A program made the position numbers and the translations under genes. Shown here in pieces: positions 47,323 to 59,039 of a DNA stretch of 64,000 nucleotides. The first letter of the stretch is position 1, and each line of letters opens with the position of its first letter. The stretch spans positions 1,697,536-1,761,535 of the forward strand of contig BSQZ01000018.1 in assembly GCA_033239005.1 (NCBI GenBank). The letters are read 5' to 3'. The notes under the pieces are model-generated. The model did no database searches, was not told the origin of the DNA, and saw nothing but the letters and a program-made list of their open reading frames with translations. The stretch comes from Lamellibrachia satsuma. Lineage: Eukaryota > Annelida > Polychaeta > Sabellida > Siboglinidae.

Positions 47323-49314
47323 CTACAGGATTGTTTCACGAACGGGTCCATGACACCCAACGTAATAGCTGTCGCTCGATATGAATTCGACGCAGTCTCC
47401 TTCATTCCCGGGACGAGTTGTTTCTGGCATGATGTGATCCAGCATCGCGTGGTGCTCGCTCATGTTAAGTTCGACGTCTAGCACAGCATTCGTAGCCAGA
47501 TGCGGAACGCCTTCACCATTGGGTAGGATTTCTTCATTTGGCGAATCGTCAATGTTGATATCCTGCCAGCTGCACCTATTATCGCCCACCTGCAACACGA
47601 GTCCACCAACGGGCCTGCGTTCGGCGAATGATGTTTCGCAAAAGTTGTCGCCGTAATTCGGAGGATGTAGCGGAGATGTTGGTGCAGAAATGTCGGCGTC
47701 GTAGCTACTCTCGCGAACGTAATCAAGTTCTCTGATGCCAGACTCAGACGTATGTGTTTTCATGTCCGACACCTGCCGCTGCTGTTCCGGTAGCAAGTCC
47801 GCGACCCGCTCCCCGTCTTGCGGCCAGGGAGCTAGCGGCAGGCCGATGGCTAGAGGAACGATGTGGGCAAGCCTTTCGTGGGTAGCTGACTGGTTCCGCG
47901 GCAATGCTTCCAGCTTGGCGGCGATGGTGTGTTTCAGTTGACGGTGGAAGCTCTTCGATGACGTCTCTTGGACCACCTGACGATAAACCACGACGATCAT
48001 ATTAGCGTTATAGTGAATCAGAATTAAAATCACAAATATAGTGATATGTGTATACTTCGCATATGGTATTATTAACCATGCACTCAATTACATAATTATA
48101 CTTACCTATATCGCCCCCTAATGTGGTGACATGGTGACTTCTTTGCGGTGACTTCGGGTCGTCATTGCGTTTGTTAAGTTTGTCACACATAGCATAATGT
48201 CCTTTTCCATGATGTCCCGAAGATTCTTCTTCGAGGGCCATCGGGCTTCCAGAGCAGGATCTTGTTGGCTGCTTTGTCATGGCGCACCACATGACCTGCC
48301 AGACGAAGACGACGTTGTCTCACGATGGCAGTGATCCGCAAGAGGGGTCGTACAGTTCTTGGGTGGTGATGTGATCATTCCATGACATGTTGCTTTGGAT
48401 TTCCCGTAGAATTATTGTATATGTGCCATCCAGTGCTTTCTCTAGGGTGTGTGTTAGAGTCCATGAATCGCATCCATAAATCAGGATCGGTTCGACCGTC
48501 GTCCTAACGATTTTCAGTTTGGTTTGTCTGCGGATGAACGCTCTCCAAGTTGCCGCCCATGCCTGGGGTTTTTACCCTGGATGTCGTGTTGTGAGTTTGT
48601 GTAGGATCCAAGATATTTAAAATTCTTAATCCTTAGTCAGTCATACAATCATATTTCGAGCTATGTAACTACACGTATTCCATAAAATGTTAATTATTCT
48701 GGGAAATGGGGTTAATACAATATTTCAAGAAATAGAACGGATTATCGCTTGGCGTACTACACACACACACGCACGCACGCACGCACGCACGCACGCACAC
48801 ACACACAGCCCAACCATCGTTTGATCAGCCCAATCCTCTTCATGGCTGCCAATATTCCTAGATTACCCCTTACGTAATAATTTCGCAGGATCATTCTGCT
48901 GATACGCTGAAATATATTGGTTATTGTCTCATACTTGCAGTTCACGCACTCACACGTCCCGTGCTGTTGTGCCCGTACACAAAACGAGCACCAATGACCC
49001 TACGATCAGACGACCACAGTATAAAACATTGACTTCACCTGAAACTCTCGCAGGTACTTGTCGATCTGTTGGTCCTGCATCTGCTTGTGACGCTTCCGTC
49101 TGATGCTCGACGCGATCAGGAGGACGATCGAGAGGCCGTAGATGAGGAAGACTGATGCGACATAGTAGGCGGCGAGACGGGCCTCGTGTAAAGCCTCCGC
49201 CGATGAGATGTTTGTCGGGGCCGGCGATACGGGCAGCTGTAGTACGAACGTCGCCGAAAACGTCTCGTTGACTCCGTCTTGGAGCGAAAGGAGGACGTTG
49301 TAACGTTTCGCCAT
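47323..49314 (-). CDS. KCNE-like single-pass membrane protein C (two exons, 309 aa)
   Basis: Exons 49314-49039 (92 codons) and 47976-47323 join at phase 0 (donor TTTCAG|GTGAAG, acceptor TATCGTCAG|GTGGTC). The ATG has a strong context (ACAACAATGG). The N-terminus has sequons N16ET and N35IS and the VLLSLQ segment. The TM helix is at about 47-69 (AAYYVASVFLIYGLSIVLLI), followed by SSIRRKRHKQMQDQQIDKYL, a close parallel to the KCNE R-S-K-K...D-P-x-x-x-Y-I signature. Exon 2 opens with the shared block SSKSFHRQLKHTIAAKLEAL. The long tail (about 190 further residues) is acidic and Ser/Pro-rich and ends ETIL, which fits a class I PDZ-binding motif. It is likely a channel beta subunit at the plasma membrane, by inference. 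The intron carries a LINE 3' fragment. Confidence 0.75.
48112..48560 (-). mobile_element. LINE 3' end, same family as 29597-30805
   Basis: Shares CTTCGAGGGCCATCGGGCTT, GTTGGCTGCTTTGTCATGGC and the CATCCATAAATCAGGATCGG region with the 29.6-30 kb copy. On the minus strand it ends at a GATATAGGTAAGTATAATTA-type tail. It lies inside the intron of KCNE-like gene C in the same orientation. Confidence 0.85.
48758..48808. repeat. (CA)n / (CGCA)n microsatellite
   Basis: ACACACACACGCACGCACGC run in the gene C intron. Confidence 0.95.
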
Positions 49315-49945
49315 TGTTGTCGTTCGCTCGCCCGGGGACTACAGGTCGCGTGCGGTGCGACAGCGCAATAGCTGTCCAAATGCGGTCTGACGGAATCAAA
49401 TGCCCGTGACATGTTGTACGGAAACGCCGCCATGGACAGAATGCTGGTACACAATCTGATTGTTCTTCGTCTTACAGCTTTGCGGTAATTCCATATACAG
49501 GTCAGGCGACGACACACAATGGTGTGGTTTTATCTATTCACACAACCCAGCGTGATAACTTCACTACAACAATCATGAGTCGATGACATGGCTAAAACAT
49601 CAAGTAATCGCCGCGAATTAACTCCTGCATAGCGTGATTAACGGTGCTGATCAAGTACTAATCGGTGCGATCGTACAGCTATTATAATACCATGGTAGTA
49701 CAACCTGGGATTAAATAAAGCTCACGTGCTATTGTGGCTTACTCGTGGCGCCAAGAGAAACACGAACAACAGACGTGTGCGCATTGAGAATGGAATGCCG
49801 TTAGACGTCCTATGGGGAGCACTGGAAATGTTTAATGATTACACGTATGTGGGCAAACGTCCATTGTACTTTAGCCTCGAAATGAGTGAGCATATTGACG
49901 TAAATCACGATAGAAAGCGAGACAATTTGTCTAGAATAACAAGTA
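49315..49945. promoter_or_regulatory. upstream region of KCNE-like gene C
   Basis: GC-rich near the ATG. No TATA box is evident, and minus-strand ORFs overlapping the start are shadows. Nothing further recognised. Confidence 0.3.
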
Positions 49946-50122
49946 TCATGCTCGGAGTCATGCTCGGAGTCGTGCTCGGAGTCATGCTCGGAGTCATGCT
50001 CCGAGTCATGCTCCGAGTCATGCTCGGAGTCATGCTCGGAGTCTTGCTCGGAGTTATGCTCCAAGTCATGCTCGGAGTCATGCTCGGAGTCGTGCTAGTA
50101 GCTGTGCTCGTAGCTGTGCTAG
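49946..50122. repeat. 12-bp minisatellite
   Basis: About 13 copies of ATGCTCGGAGTC with variants ATGCTCCGAGTC and GTGCTCGTAGCT. Confidence 0.93.
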
Positions 50123-50545
50123 AGTTTCGTGGTCTAGCAGCTTTTCGCATTGTTCTTTCATTCTCTTTCGTACTTCACCTTTCTCTGATTTGTTATGTGG
50201 CAGTTGAATTCAGTATGGTTACAATGTTGCCTATGTGCACTTAGAACACATGTGTGTTGGAGAGAATATTTACTTTGCGTGCCTGGAACTGGCGAAAATC
50301 ATGTATGTCTTGTAGCAAAGTAAAGCAAACAACATATTTTTAACGTGTAAATGATGCAGTTACTTTTAACACTAGGTAAACTGGTTGCTGCTGGCACTTA
50401 GTATAGTGTTGTGTGATTAAAACGCATCATTATTGTTTGTATGCGATATGACGTCAATAACGCATACCGTCAGAATAGTGCGTCATATGTCACGTTTGTC
50501 GTGCGTCACAATTTAACAGTGTATCGTCTTGCGGATGAATAAGTG

Positions 50546-50730
50546 CTACATGGAGCCACTAACCATTTCCCCACTGTCACAACTACATGGTGCCACTAAC
50601 CATTTCCCCACTGTCACAACTACATGGTGCCACTAACCATTTCCCCACTGTCACAACTACATGGTGCCACTAACCATTTCCCCACTGTCACAACTACATG
50701 GTGCCACTAACCATTTCCCCACTGTCACAA
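50546..50730. repeat. 37-bp tandem repeat, five copies
   Basis: Exactly five units of CTACATGGTGCCACTAACCA followed by TTTCCCCACTGTCACAA; the first has GGAGCC instead of GGTGCC, the others are essentially identical, so the expansion is recent. Confidence 0.97.
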
Positions 50731-52600
50731 CTGACATTTGATGCGTTGATTATGCACATCTTTATTTCATTTGGTCCACTCCTAACTGTTGTCAAGAAAT
50801 ATCTCAATTTCTCAATTATGGATAATGTTTGCATTGAAAATGTGTCTAGAAACACAATAACGTTCGTTTTTGTTTGAAATTATGTTACGCAGTCAAGTTC
50901 ACGTTGAGTGACGTATCAAGTCGTAAACAACAATTGCGTTGTCCACGCCGTAACTGTCCATTTTGAATTCATAATCAAGTTGTGGCAGTGGTGATATGTT
51001 GGGTTGCGTCACTGTCGGGGAGTGTGAAAAAAATACAGTATTTACACAGGCTAATTCCCACTTCGTGTGTCTATGCGCGGTACCATACGCAATAACATAA
51101 AATATTATTATATGCTACAAAAAAGCAATATAATTAAGAGTATCACGTAGCGTGACGCAACAAACAACACAATTTATATTTACGAATCAATGACGTCATT
51201 GAAAACCCCCAGATGCGACACTGTTTTGACTAAGAATTTCCTGTTGGACGCCTTAAACACAACGATTGAGTTTGTTGACATGTATGTTTGTATAAAACAA
51301 AATGAAATTCTAATAAAATAAACATGTTAGGATAGAACACTTATCACTCGACAATGGGTGAATAATAAAAATAAAACAAGCGATAATAATTTCCGATAAT
51401 ATATGATTTTTAAAAGAGAAGTTATAGGGCAGTACACAATAATCACAACTTTAGCCGTTGTTATGGGTTGTTAATGATATACGAACACATAGCTGCTTTC
51501 TCGGTTACAACAGCTGAAGAACACAGGAAACACGAATTCTAAGGGTTAAAGTGGGTGGAAGGAGATCCATGTAATTAAAAACGAACCTCTGGTTGACGTT
51601 TGAATTTCAAACATTATGTAGCTCATTGAAGCAAATCCACAATTATATCAAAAACGTACATATATTAGCTTTCTATTGTTGAGAGGTGATGACTCCTCTG
51701 TCATATCGTCATGCTTCCAACTAAGAAAATAGTTTGAAATCAGAAATGTTTCAATGGTTAATCAGACTATAGCATTAATATTCCTATCAGGTGTCGCCAT
51801 TTATCAGAATAAGAAATCCGATGGGTTTGTCGAAAATCTGCCTGGCTCTCTGCTTACTTTCGATGCAAGTATTAAGAAACAGTAGTTTTGCTTCGACCGC
51901 TAAAAGTGCGTAATTCGATGCTATACTCTTGTGGCGAGGACAAGAAAATAGTACTCAATAACGGCAGATGTTTCTGTAAATTTGAAACAAATCCTCATAA
52001 ATATAGGATACGACCATTTTCCTATGGCATACGAGAAAAGGGTATTAATATCTTCATATCCGATACGACAGAGTCGCTGCGACAACAACTGGTCTCTAAA
52101 CCTGTCTACTGACGTGTCCACGATGTCAACAGTTATTCCACCACGCGCCGCTACTGTTAATGCTCGAACTGTCTAGTTGTGTGTTTAGTTGTATACTATG
52201 CTGATTGTTTTGTAGAATATTCTTGTGTTTATTGCCGTAGATGACTTCCTGTTGTGCCAAGCTAAAGTTTCCGTGTTCATACATCGCGTTATGCCTGACC
52301 AAACAATATCCAGACTACCGGTCTTTGTCTTCAGGCAAGCTTAACATTAGTCCTATTCCACTGTTATCGTACCTGAAGCTTCCCTACCAATGCAGTAGTG
52401 CGCACTTTATTCAACATTTCCCAAACGTGTGTAATATTGTATATCATTACTAATTCCATCACCACGATACAAACTAAGCACTTCCTTGCCCCAAACCGAT
52501 GTTAACCTGAAACTCGTCTGGCATCCCATGTCCAACGACTACTCTTCCTTTTGTCCTCTCATACATTGCGTCCACCATTCGGTATAACGTAAATAATAGA
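50731..52600. other. AT-rich stretch without recognised genes
   Basis: No supported exon, element or array. Confidence 0.45.
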
Positions 52601-52609
52601 TCAGGCTCA

Positions 52610-52700
52610 TCCTCGTGGTTTTAAAAAGTGGGGATTCGAGCGAACACAGTCAGCTGGGGATTTCTGGGATGATTTCAGAAAAAAATGGTACAGTTAAACA
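52610..52700 (+). repeat. dispersed repeat Q, copy 1
   Basis: GTTTTAAAAAGTGGGGATTC, then AGCTGGGGATTTCTGGGATG; pairs with 53160-53245. Confidence 0.6.
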
Positions 52701-53159
52701 CAATTCTCGCAATGGGGTTCGTTCACTCAATGAACATCAGAATGCCCCTTGGTGTCCTCATGATCATCGATGGAAACGCTATGTTCAATGTCTAGTGACG
52801 TTGACAAACACGAGGCGTATCCCTGAAATATTAACCAACCATGTTCAAGATGCACAACAACGTATGGAATATTTGCTATGCACGTTTGACGTAACCAAAT
52901 TATACAAACAACACGAAAACTGGCAACACGCAAACGTTAACAGAGTGTGTCAGTAATACAGTATCTCTCACCAGCACAAACATGTAAACAAATGGTGTGA
53001 AGACATGCTCCACGGCACGCACAGTGTAATGTAAAGTGTTTTAAGAAACATTAAATGGTTATACAATATACACCATGAATATAAGTGTGTGTAATTTAAC
53101 CAACACAAGTCTATTCATCCAACGGATGCACTAATTATACACAATCTACACAAGCCCGT

Positions 53160-53245
53160 CCTCGGGGTTTTGAAAAGGGGGGTTCGAGCGTACACAATCA
53201 GCCGGGGATTTCTGGGATGTTTTCTGAAAAATATTATAGTTGAAA
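53160..53245 (+). repeat. dispersed repeat Q, copy 2
   Basis: GTTTTGAAAAGGGGGGTTCG, then AGCCGGGGATTTCTGGGATG. Same orientation as copy 1, about 550 bases apart; it could mark the ends of an unclassified element or two independent insertions. Confidence 0.6.
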
Positions 53246-53465
53246 TTCTTTCTCAAAAATGGATCATTCGAACCCTCCTCGAGGACGACCGTGTAGATGC
53301 ATTATATTTAATAATTCACAGCAATCTCTGTAACAAAATGACGCATCACATGCTCTACTACAGACGAACAGCGATGACAGCTGGCGGTGTCTGGGTCAAA
53401 TAATATATTAATGAGTTTCCGTGCGGCTGCGTAACCAGAATACATAATTCGCATTACTTCTTTCA

Positions 53466-53984
53466 TTATCCAAATGACAAAGTGCACCTTTGTTGTAAGA
53501 CTCCTGCATAGACATTTGTCATGCACAGAGAATAAATGGCATCGGAGATCGGGTCGATCAGTTGATAGCTTCTCGAGGCGTTCACGCAGAAAAATAATGA
53601 GACAAGAAACACACGATCTACGGACTGAATGACGACCGTTGGACGAGTTGTCGTGGGACGATTTGGTGTGAGAAGAGCAAAAACCTGTTTACGCAAGATA
53701 TTTTTTATTTGTTGGGCGACACCTTGTCGCACGATTGCACGATAATTAAGCTGTGTGTGCGTTGAGACGAACGACATGTCAGGAAAGACGCCACCGGCCA
53801 CTGCTTCAAAATCGGGGTCAACTCTTAACGAGATTAGAAACAGTCCCAATACTTCCCATAATCGTTCCAAAATTGGCTTCATAATGTGCTGGTGTTTACA
53901 CGATCGATTCTTGCAGCACGATATAGGGCGACACCGTATGGGAAGACAAATTGGAAAAAAATCACTACAGGCGCCATGGACCAT
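53466..53984 (-). CDS. unrecognised ORF, 172 codons
   Basis: Contains KPILERLWEVLGLFLISLRV and DFEAVAGGVFPDMSFVSTHT, then a hydrophobic VDRVFLVSLFFCVNASRSYQ. It is moderately gene-like but has no visible splice partners or family match. A decayed transposon gene or chance are both possible. Confidence 0.25.
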   Translation of the reverse strand: MVHGACSDFFPICLPIRCRPISCCKNRSCKHQHIMKPILERLWEVLGLFLISLRVDPDFEAVAGGVFPDMSFVSTHTQLNYRAIVRQGVAQQIKNILRKQVFALLTPNRPTTTRPTVVIQSVDRVFLVSLFFCVNASRSYQLIDPISDAIYSLCMTNVYAGVLQQRCTLSFG

Positions 53985-54334
53985 TTCTGGTTGCTTTTTT
54001 TGTCCTAATGAACCAGGTTCACGGGATTCACAAAGGTAGAACCACGAACTGATCGCTGTGGACTACAGTGTTTCCTGACGTCACAAGCCCACCAAAGCGA
54101 CCGCCGGTTCGTGTGTCGTAACTACTGTTACTGTTGACAAGATTATAAAGCAGCTTAGCATCAAGTGTTGTTATTACTTACGTCAATACCACTAACAGTG
54201 TCTCATTCAAGTGTACCTCTTATTCCCATTTATATGTATTTGTTTTCCTTTATTAACGGTTGTTGATTCGATCCTGTTAATCGGCTGGCCAATGGCTATG
54301 TCGTTCTATCAGCACGGCTTGAACACTGATTGAC

Positions 54335-54485
54335 CAATATTTAACAAGATTTAACAAGATTGCCATCCAAGGCAAAGTCCCTAATGACAAATGGATAAGG
54401 AAGCCACTAGCTTATCGAGAGTCCAACATTTTTCATCTATGTGTAACACGCCCTCCTTATATATGTGTCAACCTTGTTTTTACGA
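54335..54485 (-). mobile_element. CR1-like LINE 3' UTR
   Basis: Begins at the shared AACAAGATTTAACAAGATTG end and runs through GCTTATCGAGAGTCCAACAT to ACACGCCCTCC, matching 9447-9590 with more divergence. Confidence 0.85.
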
Positions 54486-56595
54486 GGTCATCGTAACGCA
54501 TTTAAACCCAGTTAGTATAATCACGGGGGGAGTACTTTGCTATCTGTAAGACGTAGTGCGTCAAAGATATAATACGTACAAATGTGAGTTATGACTATGG
54601 ACATTAACGTATTAAACTCCCTAATTACATAGTACTCAGTAACGAATTGGCGGTCTATGAAATCGACGCTGCTCTCTCTGGCTGCGACAAAGGCCGAGCA
54701 TTATTATGCCATGGCTTTGTCCGGGTGCTCGGTGGCGATTGAATGGTCGGATAACGTTTACTCAGCGCCCACTCAACGCCGATAATGCTATGGTGCAGAC
54801 AGTGTTGTCCCATAGTCCACGTCTCAATGATTCAGCTCGATCGATATATATATACGGCAACGGCATAACAGAACGTATGCAACACAGCGCGTAGTGCTGT
54901 CCTGGGTATCGCCGTTGAACGGGATCACGAAATCGGTCCGCGTTCGTTTATCCGGTATAACCGCAGCTAGTATAACCGTGAGCCAGAGAACACGTGTGCC
55001 CACAAGTGACAAGCCGCGGTGTTGTCTTGCACTCATGGATTACATGTCCATCGCGTAGGCCTTCTTCGGTGACTTCCAAGTAAGTCGATTGATAGTCCTG
55101 CATTTTGCAATTGCCACATGTGCCCTACCGTAGCTAACATTGGTCAGTGCAGTCACTCATAGTCCACGTATCGTTGAAAAAGGACAATCATACACGTGCA
55201 ATTACGTAAGCATATTGCCAGACGAGGACAGCCGTACCTAGTTGCACTAGTAAGGTTATATTTGGGCGTTTCCGACAGTCGCCCTGGCGATATTGAGTAC
55301 ACAATGACCACGTGCAACTATTTGCTGCAAGTGATCGCGTGCAGTCGTTGTGTGGCTGTACTCGTCGTTGGCCGCGATGCCGACACGCCAGCTGAAGCTG
55401 AGGTGGTATTCTGCCCCGACAGTGTAACGTGGAGCCTTTGGGTTACACCTGGATAAGAACTAACCATCGGGATTCTGCCCGAATAAAAACTGCGGGGCAG
55501 TGCTACGACTTTGCTACTTCAATTGTTCCCACATACACGCTGGACATTCTCTTCTAATTCCCATAAAATCTAAATTAAATATTTGAGTCGCTATTCGAAC
55601 ACATGCGAACACTGAGATCTTTGAGCGATATATCTCATTTGGTGGATGAAAGACGAGACACGCTTCAATCCTCATGACGACAAGGAGGTGATTCAATATT
55701 GTTAGGTAAGGCGACGTTACTGGGCATTCCGTAAATGTATGCTAACATATGTATACAGCATAATGCAGTAACGTGCTAACAGAACGCATGGCATCGAACT
55801 AACTATTCATTCCGGCTAAAGCGTTATCTGTTTCCACGTATGCACCACTTTAATGCCCGTATGGTTAATGAATAATTATTGTATTGAAATAGCTGTATAC
55901 ATAGATGATACTCGTACGTTGACACGGGTACTATCTTGTTCAATGTTGAAGTCAATGTAATAATATATAACCTCAGCATGTTTTCTATTCACCAGTTTTT
56001 ACCTTTAGGGTTTAATGTATCTCTTTGTGTTCTTGTCATCACGCCTCTATACACAGTGACAACACGTCATAGTACGTAGATTAATTTGTTCGATATTACA
56101 TAACTTGTCATAAGATTTTCGCCTTATAATTGTGTAAGTCAACCCGAACGTTTAAAATGGACGTCTGGGTCATACAACCCAAGTGATATCACCACTAAAT
56201 AGCACAAAGCGTTAATCCAACAGCAGACCAGAGTGCTTAATCCATTAACGTGTTCACACCATTCAGTATTTCAGTATGTGTCCTTCTGCGCATCGCAATG
56301 ATAACCGTAGATGATTATGTCTTTGCAACTTGGTTCTCAACGTATACACAGAAAGGATTACGGGTTACTTGGTTGTAGTCTCGGAAGTTCAGAAGTGGTG
56401 GGCAATTGTTGAATGAAGATGAATGTGAAAAGGCAAATGTGATGAACATGTTAAATATCAATGCAGGGGATGTGTGTATTGAGGTAGAGGGATATAAACT
56501 GGGACAAGTACTTCAGGAATATCCTACAAGTAGATAGTTGTTGTGATAAAGACGTCAAGAAGAGTATGGCAGTGGGACCTGGATGCTCTCTCTCA
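54486..56595. other. long stretch without recognised genes
   Basis: Short ORFs at 54706, 55196 and elsewhere lack support. Confidence 0.45.
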
Positions 56596-56599
56596 TTGG

Positions 56600-57320
56600 A
56601 AAGAGCATTGGTCCATGTCCTTCCACCCACATAAGTGTTCCGTCCTGAGTGCTACGCGCAAACGGCAGACAGCAAAAGCTTGGTGGCAACAGCACGGACA
56701 TACCCTCACAAATACCTAGGTATCACTATCGCAAGCGACAGCGCTCGGAGCTCTCACACCAGTGGCACAGGAAACAAGACAAACAAGACCCTAGGTTTTC
56801 TTAGATGGAACATGAAAATAGGAAATAGGAAATTCAAAGCATACAAATCCCTGGTAAGACCTGTCCTAGAATATGCCAGCTCAATCTGGGATCCCCACAC
56901 CAACAAAGGTGTGATTGCTCTCGAGAAGATCCAGAGGAGAGAAGCACGTTGGGAAACTGGCCAACCCTCCAAACCCGTAGAAAGAAAGCACGCCTCAGTA
57001 TGCTATATAAATATAACACAGGAACCATCTCAATTAACTCACTGTACCTCCCCACACTATCTGGTCCACGACAAACAAAAATAGGAAGACACATGACATC
57101 GGGTATGACCTTCCCTACCACCGTATGCAGTACAGGAAGATGTCATTTTCCCCACGCACAATAGCCGAGTGAAATAGCCTGCCCCAAAAAGTGGTATCGA
57201 CGACCACCCTGGACTCTTTTGAGTGCAGCGCCATCTCTGAGTTGTATAAACACCTCTCCCATCATCTTCCCTCCCCTTCTGTATCCCCTAACCCGACTAA
57301 ATCGCACTACTACATTTCTT
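56600..57320 (+). mobile_element. Jockey/CR1-group LINE fragment, RT C-terminus to 3' end
   Basis: Plus-strand frames give KYLGITIASDSARSS, TNKTLGFLRWNMKIGNRKFK, AYKSLVRPVLEYASSIWDPH, ALEKIQRREARW and, in another frame, ARLSMLYKYNTGTISINSLY and then TLDSFECSAISELYKHLSHH. This is the canonical order for this LINE group. Small deletions and frameshifts break it. It is a different family from the CR1-like copies. Confidence 0.88.
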
Positions 57321-57801
57321 CTCTCTTTCCTGCTGCCAAATATTACTCCCAAAATTACAAAATCTTCGACCAAATGAAGATGATTATTAAATAGAAGAAA
57401 AAAGGTCGCCTTCTCCAGTAATGAAACGCTACTAATAAAAACAACAAATAGAATGCTGAATAAAGAATAGTATAACATTAATATGTAGTATCCAGTCCTT
57501 GGTATGTAGTATAGCATTCTACGCTGCAGAGACATGAATATTTAGAAGTAATGACATTAAACACTTGGACAGATTTGATATGGAAGAGGATGGAACGAAT
57601 TAGTTTGATATAAAGAATATTATTGAAGAGGTACTCAACATGGCAAGACAAGAACACTGGTGGAAAGACGGAAAAACTGGTTAGGACACATAATGTTGAA
57701 CGGTTTTTGAAGCTAGCAACAGAAGGAAGGTTTCAGTGAAACAAGACCAACGGCAGCAGAAGTACTGAAATAGGTTAATATAGCCAAACACTTGTTACAT
57801 A
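57321..57801. other. non-coding stretch
   Basis: Probable decayed transposon sequence (GTATAGCATTCTACGCTGCA near 57509); no usable frame. Confidence 0.4.
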
Positions 57802-57809
57802 GCGGAAAC

Positions 57810-58279
57810 TAGGGCCGAAACGATACACCGGTGCACCGGTGTATCGCGATACACACCGCACGGTACGGTACGTGATGCACAATATCCGTATCGCGGTACA
57901 ATGCGATAGCGGTAGGCAAAACATTATTTGTGTCACCTTTGTGAAGCAATAAACATCCAACGCGAACCACACCTGTCTGTGTATCGATAAAATAGCGAAA
58001 TATAACATGTAGTACGTTTTCCACACGTATATCTAACTATAATCTATGTAAAAATCTTTACACTATTAATTTTTAATGCGCGCGTGCAATTTGGAGCTCG
58101 TGTGAGTGACGACATGACGTCTGCTGTAGCGTTGCCTTGTCCACGTGATAAATAAACGTGTGTTTTACTGTTGTTGTGTCATTCTAGTCAGTGTATTCTG
58201 TATCGCGATATGTGTCGTATCGTGACCTCTGTATCGCGATACGTATCATAACGTGAAGTAGTGTCTCGTTCCGGCCCTA
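57810..58279. mobile_element. hAT-type MITE (470 bp), TIR TAGGGCCG
   Basis: Left end TAGGGCCGAAACGATACAC, right end the inverse of TAGGGCCGGAACGAGACAC, flanked by the exact 8-bp duplication GCGGAAAC (57802-57809 and 58280-58287). Inside both ends are TATCGCGATA palindromes. Non-coding; a third hAT-like MITE family, distinct from the CAGGG types. Confidence 0.93.
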
Positions 58280-58287
58280 GCGGAAAC

Positions 58288-58740
58288 CACCCTGATGTGG
58301 GGTATGGTATGCTATCCATTGCCCACGCTATAACCTTCGACGTGGCGTCGATCGTACTTGTCAACATCGAGTTGACTGGAGTCACCGATGTAGTCACTTC
58401 ATGATATCACCTAGGTCTTTATTAATTATTTGGATTACCAAAGGTGATACGTATTTCAAGAATATTGGTTATTATGTGTTGTTGTTATTATTATTATTGC
58501 AAGGAAATAAATCGCACCGTTTCACATTAATTTTGTTTATGTATTAAGTGTAATGGCGCAGTGCGGTTTGGGCAGTGCGATATTTATTAGAGGCTTAATT
58601 GGTCTGCGGTGGGTGGACATCTTTAAGAGACCAGCAGCGCGTGTCGGTAGTTTGGAAGAGATATACTGTTCAACGACAACAACAACATAATTTGCCATAA
58701 TTTATTTTTCTTTGAATGAACCAACAACGACGGCGATAAC
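58288..58740. other. non-coding stretch
   Basis: Nothing recognised. Confidence 0.5.
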
Positions 58741-58920
58741 AAACAGTATACTACATCAACAAACAGTACGCTACATCAATAAACAGTATACTATATCAAC
58801 AAACAGTACACTACATCAATAAACAGTATACTATATCAACAAACAGTATACTATAACAGCAAACAGTATACTATATCAACAAACAGTATATTATATCAAC
58901 AAACAGTATATTATATCAAC
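58741..58920. repeat. 20-bp tandem repeat, nine copies
   Basis: AAACAGTATACTATATCAAC with ACGCTACAT and CAAT variants; perfect 20-bp register. Confidence 0.97.
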
Positions 58921-59039
58921 AAACATAATAAAAGTAATGCTAGCAATATTACTAATATTACATATTGGTAATAACAACTACGATAACGATAATATCAATA
59001 ATAATGTTAATAATTATAATAATGATGATGATGACTCCT

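Noticed and set aside
48112..48292. Minus-strand ORF within the gene C intron as an extra KCNE exon
   Set aside because: The sequence matches the LINE 3' end at 29.6-30 kb, and splicing at phase 0 between 49039 and 47976 needs no extra exon.
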